Source: Szabonella alba
GTDB lineage: Bacteria; Pseudomonadota; Alphaproteobacteria; Rhodobacterales; Rhodobacteraceae
DNA length: 33,374 bases
Direction of reading: 5' to 3'
NCBI RefSeq assembly: GCF_016765775.1
Contig: NZ_JAESVN010000016.1
Span: 1-33,374 of the forward strand
Shown: positions 1 through 7,973 of the stretch, in pieces
Position numbering within the stretch: the stretch's first letter is position 1
Layout: each line of letters opens with the position of its first letter
Program-made: the position numbers and the translations under genes
Notes under the pieces: generated by a model
The model's input: the letters and a program-made list of their open reading frames with translations, nothing else
Told to the model about the DNA's origin: nothing
Databases searched by the model: none

Positions 1-43
1 CATTCTTGGCTAGGTCAACTCCAATTATGGCAAACTTCTTCAT
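1..43 (-). CDS. IS110-family transposase, N-terminal end only (runs off the window)
   Basis: The reverse strand reads MKKFAIIGVDLAKN before the window ends. This matches the start of IS110/IS1111-family DEDD transposases, where the Asp in the IGVDLAKN motif is the first catalytic acid. A strong ribosome binding site (AGGAGG) lies about 8 bases before the ATG, so this is an intact gene start rather than debris. The spacer at 44-123 would be the left non-coding end of the IS110 element, and the element appears to have landed inside the IS5-family gene at 124-300. The remainder of the gene lies outside the window. Confidence 0.75.
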   Translation of the reverse strand, partial: MKKFAIIGVDLAKN

Positions 44-123
44 GGGTACCCCCTCCTATGTGGCGATGATGACCTCACCACCCTGGCACATTGCGATGCC
101 GTCGGGCGGGGGTATCCACCACA

Positions 124-300
124 TCAGGTCTGGATGGCGGCGTCGCTGTAGTCCTGCTGCCGGCCACGCTTGCCGGTCGGCGCAGCCTCCCAAGTCATGG
201 CGGGGTCGAACCAGATCGTCAGCGAACCACGGCGCTTGAGCGCCTCGTTGTACGCGAGCCAGTTCATGGTCTTGTAAGCGGGAGGTTTGGGTCTGGTCAT
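124..300 (-). pseudogene. IS5-family transposase, 58-codon N-terminal remnant
   Basis: The reverse strand starts MTRPKPPAYKTMNWLAYNEA and continues to SDAAIQT, then meets a TGA. From memory this is the N-terminus of the IS5-family transposases common in Paracoccus and other alphaproteobacteria, which normally continue past IQT for some 250 more residues. Homology stops abruptly at the stop codon, next to the upstream end of the IS110 gene at 1-43. The simplest reading is that the IS110-family element inserted here. The other part of the IS5 element should lie beyond the far end of the IS110 copy, outside the window. Confidence 0.75.
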
Positions 301-346
301 GCGCCCCAGCTATCACGCTAGTTTCACGAGATGAATCCCTCACCCG

Positions 347-365
347 ATTTGTGCAACAGAGCCCC
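347..365 (-). repeat. Terminal inverted repeat of the IS5-family remnant
   Basis: On the reverse strand this reads GGGGCTCTGTTGCACAAAT, the style of outer end found in many IS5/IS427-group and IS6-type elements. It sits 46 bases upstream of the truncated transposase start at 300, the expected place for the left end. It therefore marks the junction between IS material and the catabolic cargo at about base 365/366. The partner repeat is outside the window. Confidence 0.55.
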
Positions 366-553
366 TATGACCTGCCAATGAACCTTTACCCCGGCCACGA
401 CCAGTGCCCGGTTGTCATTTTCCCCCTTCGGCGCGGGATGAGCAATCGCCCGGCGCGTGGAGCTTTCATCGCGTGCAACACGTCGGGCGACTGCGGTAGT
501 CAGGTGCGGGCGAAGCCTGCGGGGGTCTGGTACCCTGTATCTTCCGGTTAAGA
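366..553. other. Intergenic spacer between IS5 end and aminotransferase gene
   Basis: No gene is supported here. The reverse strand contains an uninterrupted frame including PAPKGENDNRALVVAGVKVH, which looks like the disordered tail of some other coding sequence cut by the IS5 end. It has no recognisable start and I cannot name it. No convincing T-tracted terminator for the operon ending at 554 was seen. Confidence 0.4.
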
Positions 554-1711
554 TCACGCCAGCGTGGTCAGCGCCGCATCGACTCCGCCGCTTTGATGCG
601 GGATGGCGGCGGCGCGCAGACCCATCTCTACCCCCGCGACCGAGGCGATCACCGACGGGTCATTGAAATCGCCCAGATGTCCGATGCGGAACACCCGGTC
701 TGCCAAAGGCCCCAGCCCGTTGCCCAGCGACATATTCGAGGCCTGCAGGATGGTCTGCCGCAGCCCATCCGCGGAATGGCCTTCGGGCAGCCGGACGGCG
801 GTCAGGCTGGGGGAATGGTGCGCCGCATCCTGACATTGTGTTTCAAAACCCCAATGCGCCACGGCAGCCCTGACCGCCGCTGCCGCGCGCTTATGGCGAG
901 CAAAGACGGTTTGCAATCCCTCGGCCTCCAGCATATCCAGCGCGACCTTCAGGCCCTGAAGTAGATTGGTCGAGGGCGTGTAGGGAAAGAATCCGCGCGC
1001 ATTGGCCTCAAGCATCTGGTTCCAGCACCAGAAGGCGCGGGGCAGCCCCGCAGTTTCTGATGCCGCGCGCGCCTTGGACGAGATCGCATTGAAGGACAGA
1101 CCCGGCGGCAGCATCAGCCCCTTCTGCGACCCGGCAACCGTCACATCCACCCCCCATTCATCATGCAGATAGGATGTGGAGCCCAGCGATGAGATGGTAT
1201 CGACCATCAGCAGCGCCGGATGGCCCGCCGCGTCGATGGCCCGGCGCAGGGCCGCGATATCCGACAGCACCCCGGTCGAGGTCTCGTTATGCACGACACA
1301 GACCGCCTTGATCTGCCCGTCGCGATCCTCGCGCAGGCGCGCCTCGATGTGGATCGGATCGACGGGGCTGCGCCAGTCGCCCGCCATCACCTCGGGTTTA
1401 AGCCCCAGCCGCGTTGCCAGGTCAGACCACAGCCGCGCGAACCACCCGGTTTCATACATCAGCACGCCATCGCCCGGCGACAGCGTATTGACTAGCGCCG
1501 CCTCCCACGCGCCGGTGCCGCTGGCGGGATAGATCACCACGGGCTGTTCCGTACCGAAAACCGGGCGGATACGCGCCAGAACATCGGCGCCGATCTGGCC
1601 GAATTCCGGGCCGCGATGGTCTATCGTCGGCCGGGCAATGGCGGACAGGACGGGCAAGGGCGTGTTCGTCGGTCCGGGTATCTGCAGAAAGTGGCGGCCG
1701 GGCATATGCAT
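554..1711 (-). CDS. Class V aminotransferase, serine/aspartate-glyoxylate aminotransferase type
   Basis: This is a 385-aa PLP enzyme of fold type I, class V. Visible marks are IPGPTN at residues 11-16, the phosphate-binding PASGTGAWE near 62-70, Asp171 (MVDTISSLGS) for the pyridine nitrogen, and the Schiff-base lysine K197 in VAGSQKGLMLPPG. It resembles serine-glyoxylate aminotransferase and BhcA, the aspartate-glyoxylate aminotransferase of the beta-hydroxyaspartate cycle, which cannot be told apart by eye. Expected role: convert glyoxylate to glycine using an amino donor. The ATG at 1711 is chosen because GGAG lies 7 bases upstream; a longer frame reaches 1753 without support. It is last in the operon, 78 bp after the opine-dehydrogenase-family gene. 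Confidence 0.85.
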   Translation of the reverse strand: MHMPGRHFLQIPGPTNTPLPVLSAIARPTIDHRGPEFGQIGADVLARIRPVFGTEQPVVIYPASGTGAWEAALVNTLSPGDGVLMYETGWFARLWSDLATRLGLKPEVMAGDWRSPVDPIHIEARLREDRDGQIKAVCVVHNETSTGVLSDIAALRRAIDAAGHPALLMVDTISSLGSTSYLHDEWGVDVTVAGSQKGLMLPPGLSFNAISSKARAASETAGLPRAFWCWNQMLEANARGFFPYTPSTNLLQGLKVALDMLEAEGLQTVFARHKRAAAAVRAAVAHWGFETQCQDAAHHSPSLTAVRLPEGHSADGLRQTILQASNMSLGNGLGPLADRVFRIGHLGDFNDPSVIASVAGVEMGLRAAAIPHQSGGVDAALTTLA

Positions 1712-1789
1712 GGCAATCTCCGTAAGGTCAGGGTCGCGGGGCCGGGCGGCCACGGCGGCTCAGGGTCATTCAGGTCGGGGGGCGGTGGT

Positions 1790-2830
1790 TCAGGTCGCGG
1801 CGAACCCCTCGCGGCAGATTTTCAGGAAATCCGCCGCAGCCAGTTCCTCCAGCTCCAGATCGGGCAGCAGATCATTTTCCGTCGCGAAATCGCGCCCATA
1901 AAGCGCAGAGAACATCCGCAATCCCGCATCGTGGAAGGGCACGGCGACACCGGCGATCCGCGCGATGGCGAGAATGGGCACCAGACCGAAAGGTACATCT
2001 TCCAGCGTATAGCGGGTTTCGGTGGTGGCCGGTCCGTAAGTGACGACCTGCGGCTTGGCCGCCCCATGGGTCTGTTCGCTGTGTTCCTGCAATGACCGCA
2101 CTTTCAGCCCGAAGGCGGCTGCGATCTGCATCCTTTCGGCATCCAGCGCGTCATTCAGCCGCTGCACCGCTTCGGTCGAGCAATCGGACTGATTCCATTT
2201 CTCGGCCAGTTCCATGCGGGTGAAATTCAGCAGAGCCAGCGCCATATGGGATTGCGGATTGATATTGCTGAGCGAGACCGCCAGCAGATCGCTGCGCGTA
2301 TTGAACCGGTCACCGAAAAGCGCCCGGCATGTGGCCAGCCCGGCATCGGCCAGATCAACCGGCAGGACCGCCAGATCGACCTTCTTGCGGATGGTTGCGA
2401 TGCGAACCTCGGCATTGGCGGTTTTGCGTGCGCGCAGCAGGGTCGTGCTCCAGCCGACAATGGGCAGGTGGATACGGCGCGCTGCCAGCAATCGTTGCAG
2501 ATAAAGCGCGCCCAGAGAAGCCTGGGATGAGATAATGATCGTTTGGCCTGTCCGCAAATGCGGGGCCAGCGCATCCATGACCGCGCGATGCCCCATGGCG
2601 GGCAGCGCCAGTATCACCGTGTCGACATTCGCCACGGCATCCGCAATATCCCCGGCCACCGCGACCGCGTGTTCTTCGTCAAGGATTCCAATTGCGCGCA
2701 GGGGAGCCGATTGAAGCGGTCCGATCCCCTTGCCCGAGGGTGACCACAGCACTGGCTCATGCCCGTCGCGCGCCAGCATTACCGCCAGTGCCAGACCGGC
2801 AGCACCGGTTCCCAAAACCGCGACCTTCAT
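1790..2830 (-). CDS. NAD/NADP octopine/nopaline dehydrogenase family protein
   Basis: This 346-aa protein begins with a Rossmann fold (MKVAVLGTGAAGLALAVMLARDG, GxGxxG at residues 7-12). Its C-terminal half has the all-helical opine-dehydrogenase layout, including FGLVPILAIARIAGVAVP. Family members reversibly join or split an amino acid and a 2-oxo acid through a secondary amine, using NAD(P)H. Its ATG overlaps the TGA of the preceding oxidoreductase gene (ATGA at 2830-2827), so translation is probably coupled. With an amine oxidoreductase and a glyoxylate-type transaminase as neighbours, a role in opine-like or imino-acid metabolism is likely, but the substrate is unknown. Confidence 0.75.
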   Translation of the reverse strand: MKVAVLGTGAAGLALAVMLARDGHEPVLWSPSGKGIGPLQSAPLRAIGILDEEHAVAVAGDIADAVANVDTVILALPAMGHRAVMDALAPHLRTGQTIIISSQASLGALYLQRLLAARRIHLPIVGWSTTLLRARKTANAEVRIATIRKKVDLAVLPVDLADAGLATCRALFGDRFNTRSDLLAVSLSNINPQSHMALALLNFTRMELAEKWNQSDCSTEAVQRLNDALDAERMQIAAAFGLKVRSLQEHSEQTHGAAKPQVVTYGPATTETRYTLEDVPFGLVPILAIARIAGVAVPFHDAGLRMFSALYGRDFATENDLLPDLELEELAAADFLKICREGFAAT

Positions 2831-3960
2831 GCCGTTTCCCCTTCAAAGAAACGTTGTGGGCGGAAGGGGGCCAATGCGCCATGCGTGGCCCCGGTCAGCA
2901 GTTCGGCGGCAACCGCCTCACCGATGAAGGGGGCGAGCGTGACGCCGCTATGGGTGACACAGGCATAGTAGCCCGCAAGTCCCGGCATGGGGCCTATCGC
3001 GGAATAGCCATCTGCAGGTTGCGGACGGATCGCGATACGCCATGTTTCCAGCCCGACATCGGCCAGCCCGGGCAGAAGTGCGCGCGCACGCGCCAGCAAT
3101 TCGTCAGCAAGCGGCTGGTTCACGACAGCGGGCGCATCTGGCTGCACATGTTTATCAAGATCACCGGCGCGCAGCAGCAACCGCCCGGCCCCGTCGGGGC
3201 GCAGATTGACCGCAGGTGTGCGCAGGCCGCGCCGCAACCCGATACCGGCAGGCAGCGTATAGGCGACAATGCCCGCCGTCGGCGCCAGCGGGATCGGCGC
3301 GACTGAATTCGTCAGCACATCATTCGCCCAGCGGCCTGCGCAATTCACGACGATATCGGCATCCAGCGTGGTGCCATCCGCCAGCACCACACCGCTGCAC
3401 CGATCCCCCGATACGACGATCCGCGCCACCGTGGCTGCCACGAAACGAACGCCATGACGCTGCCGCGCCGCCTGCGCCACCGCGCCCGCACAAAGCACCG
3501 GATAGCACCAGCCATCTTCAGGGTAATGAATGACGGGGCTGCTATCCAGCGCGGCGGCTGCGATCTCGGGTTCAAGCCTTTGCAGTCCCTTGCCGTCCAG
3601 CAACTCGGCCGGATAACCCCAGTCCTGCAATATGCCGAACTTGTCGGTCTGGTCTGACGGGTCCACCCCGCCCGCCTCGGCGCTGGCCCCCTGCCATTGC
3701 AGGACACCGGGGCGCGGATACCAGACCGCGCCATCCAACTCGCCCGCGATACGGGCATGGGCGGCGCGTCCGGCGAAGTTCAGCCTGAAATAGTCGTGTG
3801 AACTGAGCTTTTCACAGGCATTCACCCAGGCATAGGAGGTCGAGGAGGTGCCCCCGCCGATGCGGCGTTCCTCCAGCACGGTGACATCCGCCCCGCCCTG
3901 CCCCAGCCGGTAAGCCACCGACGTGCCGATGATCCCCGATCCGATGACGATGATGCGCAT
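2827..3960 (-). CDS. FAD-dependent oxidoreductase, DAO (D-amino acid oxidase/dehydrogenase) family
   Basis: The protein is 377 aa. The N-terminus MRIIVIGSGIIGTSVAYRL is a classical FAD-binding beta-alpha-beta fold, followed by VTVLEE whose acidic end binds the adenosine ribose. The C-terminal YACVTHSGVTLAPFIGE is the second FAD-contact region of DAO-fold enzymes. Such enzymes oxidise the C-N bond of D-amino acids, sarcosine, glycine or opine-like secondary amines. The ATG at 3960 starts directly at the first beta strand and has purine-rich AAGGAA just upstream; a GTG at 3981 would add seven charged residues. It lies 142 bp after tctA and is translationally coupled to the next gene. The substrate is not determined. 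Confidence 0.8.
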   Translation of the reverse strand: MRIIVIGSGIIGTSVAYRLGQGGADVTVLEERRIGGGTSSTSYAWVNACEKLSSHDYFRLNFAGRAAHARIAGELDGAVWYPRPGVLQWQGASAEAGGVDPSDQTDKFGILQDWGYPAELLDGKGLQRLEPEIAAAALDSSPVIHYPEDGWCYPVLCAGAVAQAARQRHGVRFVAATVARIVVSGDRCSGVVLADGTTLDADIVVNCAGRWANDVLTNSVAPIPLAPTAGIVAYTLPAGIGLRRGLRTPAVNLRPDGAGRLLLRAGDLDKHVQPDAPAVVNQPLADELLARARALLPGLADVGLETWRIAIRPQPADGYSAIGPMPGLAGYYACVTHSGVTLAPFIGEAVAAELLTGATHGALAPFRPQRFFEGETA

Positions 3961-4012
3961 TCTTTCCTTTTCCTCTCTCACCTGCCGGCCCTGGGGGCGG
4001 CTGGACTTTGGC

Positions 4013-4030
4013 GGGCGCCACCCGGCGCCC
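4013..4030 (-). other. Intercistronic hairpin between tctA and the DAO gene
   Basis: A perfect 7-bp stem (GGGCGCC/GGCGCCC) closes a 4-base loop, 72 nt after the tctA stop on the transcribed strand. No T-tract follows, so it is more likely an mRNA-stability or processing element than a terminator. It could allow different transporter and enzyme levels from one transcript. Confidence 0.4.
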
Positions 4031-4102
4031 TGCCCCTTTGATTTTCGTCAGAGCACGACGCCCGGTCAGTGCTTTCGGTTGCTGACCATCAGGCGCTGCG
4101 CG

Positions 4103-5605
4103 TCAGCCCCGCCCGGCGCGCAGCTTTCGGCGCAGATGCGGGAAAAGCGGTGCCATCAGGCCAAGCGCCACCAGCACCCACAGGACTGCGGTGATCGGGC
4201 TTGCGAACAGGATGCCCCAGTCACCATCACTCAGAGCCAGCGCCTGACGCAGATTGACCTCCATCAGATGCCCCAGCACCAGCCCCAGCACCGCAGGGGC
4301 GATGGGAAAGCCGAACTTGCGCATCAGATAGCCGACAACACCGATTCCCGAGATCAGCAGCAGATCGAAGGCGCTGTTGTTGATGGCATAGATGGCAATG
4401 AAGCTGATGACGATGACCGCAGGCATCAGGCACCATTGCGGGATCATCAGCATCCGCACGAACAGGCCAACCAGCGGCAGGTTCAGCGCCAGCAGCATCA
4501 GGTTGCCGACATACATCGAGGCGATCAGCCCCCAGAACACATCGGGATGGTTCTGGATCAGCAGCGGCCCCGGTGTCACGTTCAGCCCGACCAGCGCGAC
4601 CAGAACCACCGCCGTGGTCGCACTGCCGGGAACGCCCAGCGTCAACAGCGGCACGAAAGCACCGTTCGCCGCCGAATTATTCGCCGATTCCGGTGCGGCC
4701 ACGCCCCGTATATTGCCCTTGCCAAAGCTGTCACGGTCCTTCGAGATCGACTTTTCCAGCGTGTAGCCCAGAAAACTGGCGATCGTGGCCCCCGCACCGG
4801 GCAGGGCTCCAATGCCGAAGCCCAGAACCGAACTGCGCACCATGGTGCCCATCGCGCCCCGGATCTCGGCAAAGGAAATCCGGGCCTTGGTCACGAATTC
4901 CACAAGTTCGACCCTTGCGCGGCTTCGCTCAAGCGCCAGCAGCACCTCACCAACAGCAAAGAGTCCGATCATCACCACGACGAAATCAATCCCGTCATAC
5001 AGCTTCATGGAACCGAAGGTGAATCGTGCAGAGGTGCCTGCCGGATCAAGCCCGACAGTCGAAACCATCAGCCCCAGAATGCCCGCGATCAGACCCTTGA
5101 CCAGATCGCCCTGCGTCAGCGCTGCAACCATGGTCAGGGCAAAGATGATCAGCACGAAATACTCGGCAGGTCCGAAATGCAGCGCCCATTTCGCCAGTTG
5201 CGGCGCCAGCAGCATCAACCCGACGACGCTGATCGTACCTCCGGTAAAGGAGGCAACCGCCGACATCGCCAGCGCAGCACCCGCCTTGCCGTTGCGCGCC
5301 ATCGGATAGCCGTCGAATGTCGTGGCAACGGCACCTGAAGTGCCCGGTATGTTCAGAAGGATGGCCGAGATGGAATTGCCGTATTCTGAGCCATAATAAA
5401 TCCCGGCAAACAGGATCAGCGCGGCAGCAGGCTCCAGCTGCACCGCAAAGACCAGCGGCAGAAGGATTGCCACGGCATTCGATCCGCCCAGACCCGGCAA
5501 CATGCCGATCATGGTGCCGATGAAGCAGCCCAGGAACACCAGCAGCAGGTTTTCCGGGCGGAAGACATATTCAAATCCGCTGCCCAGCAGCGCCAACATT
5601 TCCAT
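4103..5605 (-). CDS. tctA: TTT-family transporter large permease subunit TctA
   Basis: This is a 500-aa integral membrane protein, the usual TctA length, with about a dozen hydrophobic segments. The N-terminal IGMLPGLGG motif (about residues 33-41) and the internal LPGAGATIASFLGY repeat are the paired family signatures. TctA forms the channel of tripartite tricarboxylate transporters, secondary carriers that import carboxylates delivered by a periplasmic protein. The gene starts 3 bp after the tctB stop. Its position at the head of a catabolic operon with an amine oxidase and a transaminase suggests the cargo is an acidic nitrogen compound rather than citrate, but this is inference. Confidence 0.92.
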   Translation of the reverse strand: MEMLALLGSGFEYVFRPENLLLVFLGCFIGTMIGMLPGLGGSNAVAILLPLVFAVQLEPAAALILFAGIYYGSEYGNSISAILLNIPGTSGAVATTFDGYPMARNGKAGAALAMSAVASFTGGTISVVGLMLLAPQLAKWALHFGPAEYFVLIIFALTMVAALTQGDLVKGLIAGILGLMVSTVGLDPAGTSARFTFGSMKLYDGIDFVVVMIGLFAVGEVLLALERSRARVELVEFVTKARISFAEIRGAMGTMVRSSVLGFGIGALPGAGATIASFLGYTLEKSISKDRDSFGKGNIRGVAAPESANNSAANGAFVPLLTLGVPGSATTAVVLVALVGLNVTPGPLLIQNHPDVFWGLIASMYVGNLMLLALNLPLVGLFVRMLMIPQWCLMPAVIVISFIAIYAINNSAFDLLLISGIGVVGYLMRKFGFPIAPAVLGLVLGHLMEVNLRQALALSDGDWGILFASPITAVLWVLVALGLMAPLFPHLRRKLRAGRG

Positions 5606-5608
5606 GGC

Positions 5609-6049
5609 TCAGCCCCCGAAAACAAGCCCGCCGGGCAGACGCAGCCCGAGCAGGAAATTGAACAGCCCGTAAAGTGCTGCCGTCGTCAGCACGGCGCCGA
5701 TCAGCGCGGGCAAAGGCCGCGCCCCGAACAGCAGCGACAGAAAACCGACCTGAAGAATGGTGCTGATGACAAAGCCCAAAGGCTCGATCGCCAGCGCGTA
5801 AAGAATGAAGCTGCCCACGGCCAGCCCGAGGCTGAGCAGAACCGCCCCGCGTGGCCATTCGATGACGACCGGACGGGCAGGCCGCAGGATCAATGCCGCG
5901 CTCAGCAGGATCAGCACGAAACCCAGCAGATAGGGCACTGCGCGCGGTCCCAGCGTATCGGAGGTAAAGCCGACCTGGATGAAGCTGGTCGCCACCGCAT
6001 ATGCGATACCGACCAGCAGCAGGAAGGCGCCAAGAAGGCGGTCGGTCAT
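5609..6049 (-). CDS. tctB: TTT-family transporter small permease subunit TctB
   Basis: The 146-aa protein has four predicted hydrophobic segments in the typical TctB pattern: an N-terminal helix after MTDRLLGAF, a PYLLGFVLILLSAALIL segment, and two C-terminal helices. It ends LRLPGGLVFGG. TctB is the poorly conserved small membrane partner of TctA. Its ATG overlaps the tctC stop (ATGA at 6049-6046), so the three transporter genes are translated as a coupled unit. Confidence 0.85.
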   Translation of the reverse strand: MTDRLLGAFLLLVGIAYAVATSFIQVGFTSDTLGPRAVPYLLGFVLILLSAALILRPARPVVIEWPRGAVLLSLGLAVGSFILYALAIEPLGFVISTILQVGFLSLLFGARPLPALIGAVLTTAALYGLFNFLLGLRLPGGLVFGG

Positions 6050-7023
6050 TCCATCAGACCCAGTTCGCGCGAAAATTCACGGAACACCTCGACCTCTTCG
6101 GTCACATAGGTGTTGAATTCCTCACCCACCATGCGCAGCGGTGCGAGCCCGTTCTGCTGGCGAACCTGCGCCCATTCGTCCGACGCCTCGATGGTCAGCA
6201 GCGCATTGGTCCAATAATCATAGGCCGCATCCGACATGCCCGCAGGCGCATAGAAGCCGCGCCAGTTGGGAGCCACGACATCATAGCCCAGTTCCCGCGC
6301 GGTGGGGATCTCGCTATAGGCTCCGTCCAGGCGTTCGGGGGCCATCACGGCCAGAATGCGCACCGCGCCCGCCTCGAACTGGCCTGCGATTTCCGAAATG
6401 CCGGCCGTGAAGACATGGCTGCGACCGCCCAGAAGTTCCGTCACGGCCGTCCCTGCCTCAAAGGAAATGTAGCGCAGATTTGCGACATCCTCGACGCCGC
6501 CGGCGCGCGCCAGTTGCAGCGGACGGATATGATCGGTGCCGCCAACCGCGCTGCCACCGCCCAGAACGACGCTACGCGGATCTTCCCGCAGGCGCTCCAG
6601 CAGGCTGTCCAGCGTATCGAATTCAGAATCCTCGCGCACCGCGATGACCGGGAAATCGGCGCCGATCGCACCGATCCAGCGCACATCAGTATATTCCAGA
6701 TCGGGCAGTTCGCCGCGCGAAAGCAGAAGGGTGGTGCCGCCGCTTGCCGCCACCACAAGATCGCTGTTATCGGCCTGCTGGCCCACGGTATAGGCAAAGG
6801 CCACACCCCCGCCGGCACCGGGCATGTTGCGCACCTGCATTGTGTTTTCGGTAAGGTCGAACTCACTCAGCAACCGCGCGACGGAACGGCAGGTCAGATC
6901 CCATCCGCCGCCCGGATTGGCCGGGGCGATGCACAATGGCGCGTCGGGCGTATAGTCCTGTGCGGCGGCGGGCATGGTCGTGGCGCAAAACCCCAGCGCA
7001 ACAAACTGAAGAAAATGCTTCAT
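6046..7023 (-). CDS. tctC: TTT-family periplasmic substrate-binding protein TctC
   Basis: This is a 325-aa protein with a Sec signal peptide (MKHFLQFVALGFCATTMPAAA, cleavage probably before QDYTP). The mature part begins LCIAPANPGGGWDLTCRSVARLL, the ligand-loop signature of TctC/Bug receptors, and contains EGTAVTELLGG-like and GWRGFYAP motifs of that family. It would capture the substrate in the periplasm for TctAB. The ATG at 7023 has GGAAGGAA upstream. Bug-type receptors bind varied carboxylates and amides, so the ligand cannot be read from sequence. It is the first gene of the operon, facing a divergent GntR regulator. Confidence 0.9.
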   Translation of the reverse strand: MKHFLQFVALGFCATTMPAAAQDYTPDAPLCIAPANPGGGWDLTCRSVARLLSEFDLTENTMQVRNMPGAGGGVAFAYTVGQQADNSDLVVAASGGTTLLLSRGELPDLEYTDVRWIGAIGADFPVIAVREDSEFDTLDSLLERLREDPRSVVLGGGSAVGGTDHIRPLQLARAGGVEDVANLRYISFEAGTAVTELLGGRSHVFTAGISEIAGQFEAGAVRILAVMAPERLDGAYSEIPTARELGYDVVAPNWRGFYAPAGMSDAAYDYWTNALLTIEASDEWAQVRQQNGLAPLRMVGEEFNTYVTEEVEVFREFSRELGLME

Positions 7024-7063
7024 GGTTCGTTCCTTCCTGCTTTGATTATCCCTGTCAGGTCGA

Positions 7064-7091
7064 GTAGTATTCAACGTAACGTGTGTGTCAA
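7064..7091 (-). promoter_or_regulatory. Candidate promoter of the tctCBA operon
   Basis: On the reverse strand a perfect -35 hexamer TTGACA (7091-7086) is followed after 16 bp by a weak -10, TACTAC (7069-7064), about 40 bp before the tctC start. The sequence TCAACG occurs twice on the plus strand, at 7071-7076 and 7088-7093, 17 bp apart and overlapping the -35 box. A repeat at that spacing, in a divergent promoter beside a GntR gene, could be a regulator site. A perfect -35 with a poor -10 would fit an activated or tightly regulated promoter. Confidence 0.4.
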
Positions 7092-7191
7092 CGAAAAATG
7101 AATGCAAAACGGAGCCAAGATCTATGCTATCCAAGTCCAAGGCATCATTGCGCCTTCATTTTGTCTGGAGAAATGTGGAAAGGCATAAAGA

Positions 7192-7902
7192 ATGAGCGCA
7201 ACAGCGACCGGAGATGCCATGGTGAGTGAGAGCGCAGCATCCCTTCATGATGAGGTGGTCGCATTCCTGCGGCGCTACATCATTGAGGACAATCTTGCCG
7301 AAGGCGAACGCATTCCTGAAAAAATCCTTTGTGAGCAACTGGGTGTTTCAAGAACTCCCCTGCGTGAGGCGCTGAAGGTGCTTGCCTCGGAAGGGCTTGT
7401 CGATCTTCTGCCGAACCGCGGGGCGCGCGTCCGGTCCCTGCGCCCCGAGGACATTCGCGAACTGTTCGAGGTTCTGGCCGGACTTGAGGCCCATGCAGGG
7501 CGGCTGGCCTGCCAGCGCATCACCGATGAACAGATCGCAGCGGTCGAAGCCCTGCATCTGGAAATGTATTCTGCATTCATTTCCAGGGACATGACGGCAT
7601 ATTTTGGCCTCAATCAACGCATTCACCGGATGATTCTTGATGCGGCGGGCAACAAGGCGCTGGAGCTTGCGCATCAGAACTATGCCAGCCGCGTGCAGAG
7701 GTTGCGCTTTCATGCCAACCGCACCAAGGAATGGGACCGCTGGAGCCAGGCCATGCGGGAGCATGAACTGATCCTGGCCGCACTTGTCGAACGCGACGGT
7801 CATCGTCTGGCGGAAATCCTGGTTGAGCATCTGATGAATAAATGCGCCGCCGCAATGGATGTCGGCCGGATGGCCGGAAAAGGAGCGGGTTCAGGCATGT
7901 AA
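7192..7902 (+). CDS. GntR-family transcriptional regulator, FadR/FCD subfamily
   Basis: The 236-aa protein has an N-terminal winged helix-turn-helix (about residues 20-85, with GERIPEKILCEQLGVSRTPLREALKVLASEGLVDLLPNRGARV). A helical FCD ligand-binding domain follows; His143 in NQRIHRMI and His187 in REHELIL fit its metal-binding set. It is divergent from tctCBA and is the obvious regulator of that operon. Family regulators usually repress until an organic-acid ligand binds. The ATG at 7192 is possible, but an ATG at 7219 has a better spaced GGAG, which would give 227 aa. Confidence 0.88.
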   Translation: MSATATGDAMVSESAASLHDEVVAFLRRYIIEDNLAEGERIPEKILCEQLGVSRTPLREALKVLASEGLVDLLPNRGARVRSLRPEDIRELFEVLAGLEAHAGRLACQRITDEQIAAVEALHLEMYSAFISRDMTAYFGLNQRIHRMILDAAGNKALELAHQNYASRVQRLRFHANRTKEWDRWSQAMREHELILAALVERDGHRLAEILVEHLMNKCAAAMDVGRMAGKGAGSGM

Positions 7903-7938
7903 ACGATGGCCTATGGCCACCCAATACGTCGCAGGAAA

Positions 7939-7952
7939 GCCCATTCATGGGC
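7939..7952. terminator. Small hairpin between convergent GntR genes
   Basis: GCCCAT and ATGGGC form a perfect 6-bp inverted repeat with a 2-base centre in the 71-bp gap between two convergent regulator genes. A second short repeat (TGGCC-TAT-GGCCA) lies just before it at about 7906-7918. Neither has a T-tract, so a terminator role is only suggested by position. Confidence 0.25.
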
Positions 7953-7973
7953 CGAGCGGCATCGCCATCCGTT

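Noticed and set aside
366..553. A reverse-strand frame ending in PKGENDNRALVVAGVKVH as a gene
   Set aside because: It has no ribosome binding site, runs into the IS5 end and overlaps the aminotransferase stop. It may be a tail of a lost gene but cannot be named.
554..1711. Naming the aminotransferase bhcA and proposing a beta-hydroxyaspartate cycle
   Set aside because: The resemblance is good, but the cycle's dehydratase, aldolase and iminosuccinate reductase genes are not next to it, and serine-glyoxylate aminotransferases look the same by eye.
3923..5338. A 471-codon open frame on the plus strand
   Set aside because: It lies antisense to tctA, which has full family signatures. Its translation is dominated by His, Gln, Arg and Asp with no domain, as expected for an opposite-strand shadow in GC-rich DNA.
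7906..7952. Bidirectional rho-independent terminator between the two GntR genes
   Set aside because: The stems are short and no T-tract follows on either strand, so it is listed only as a weak hairpin.
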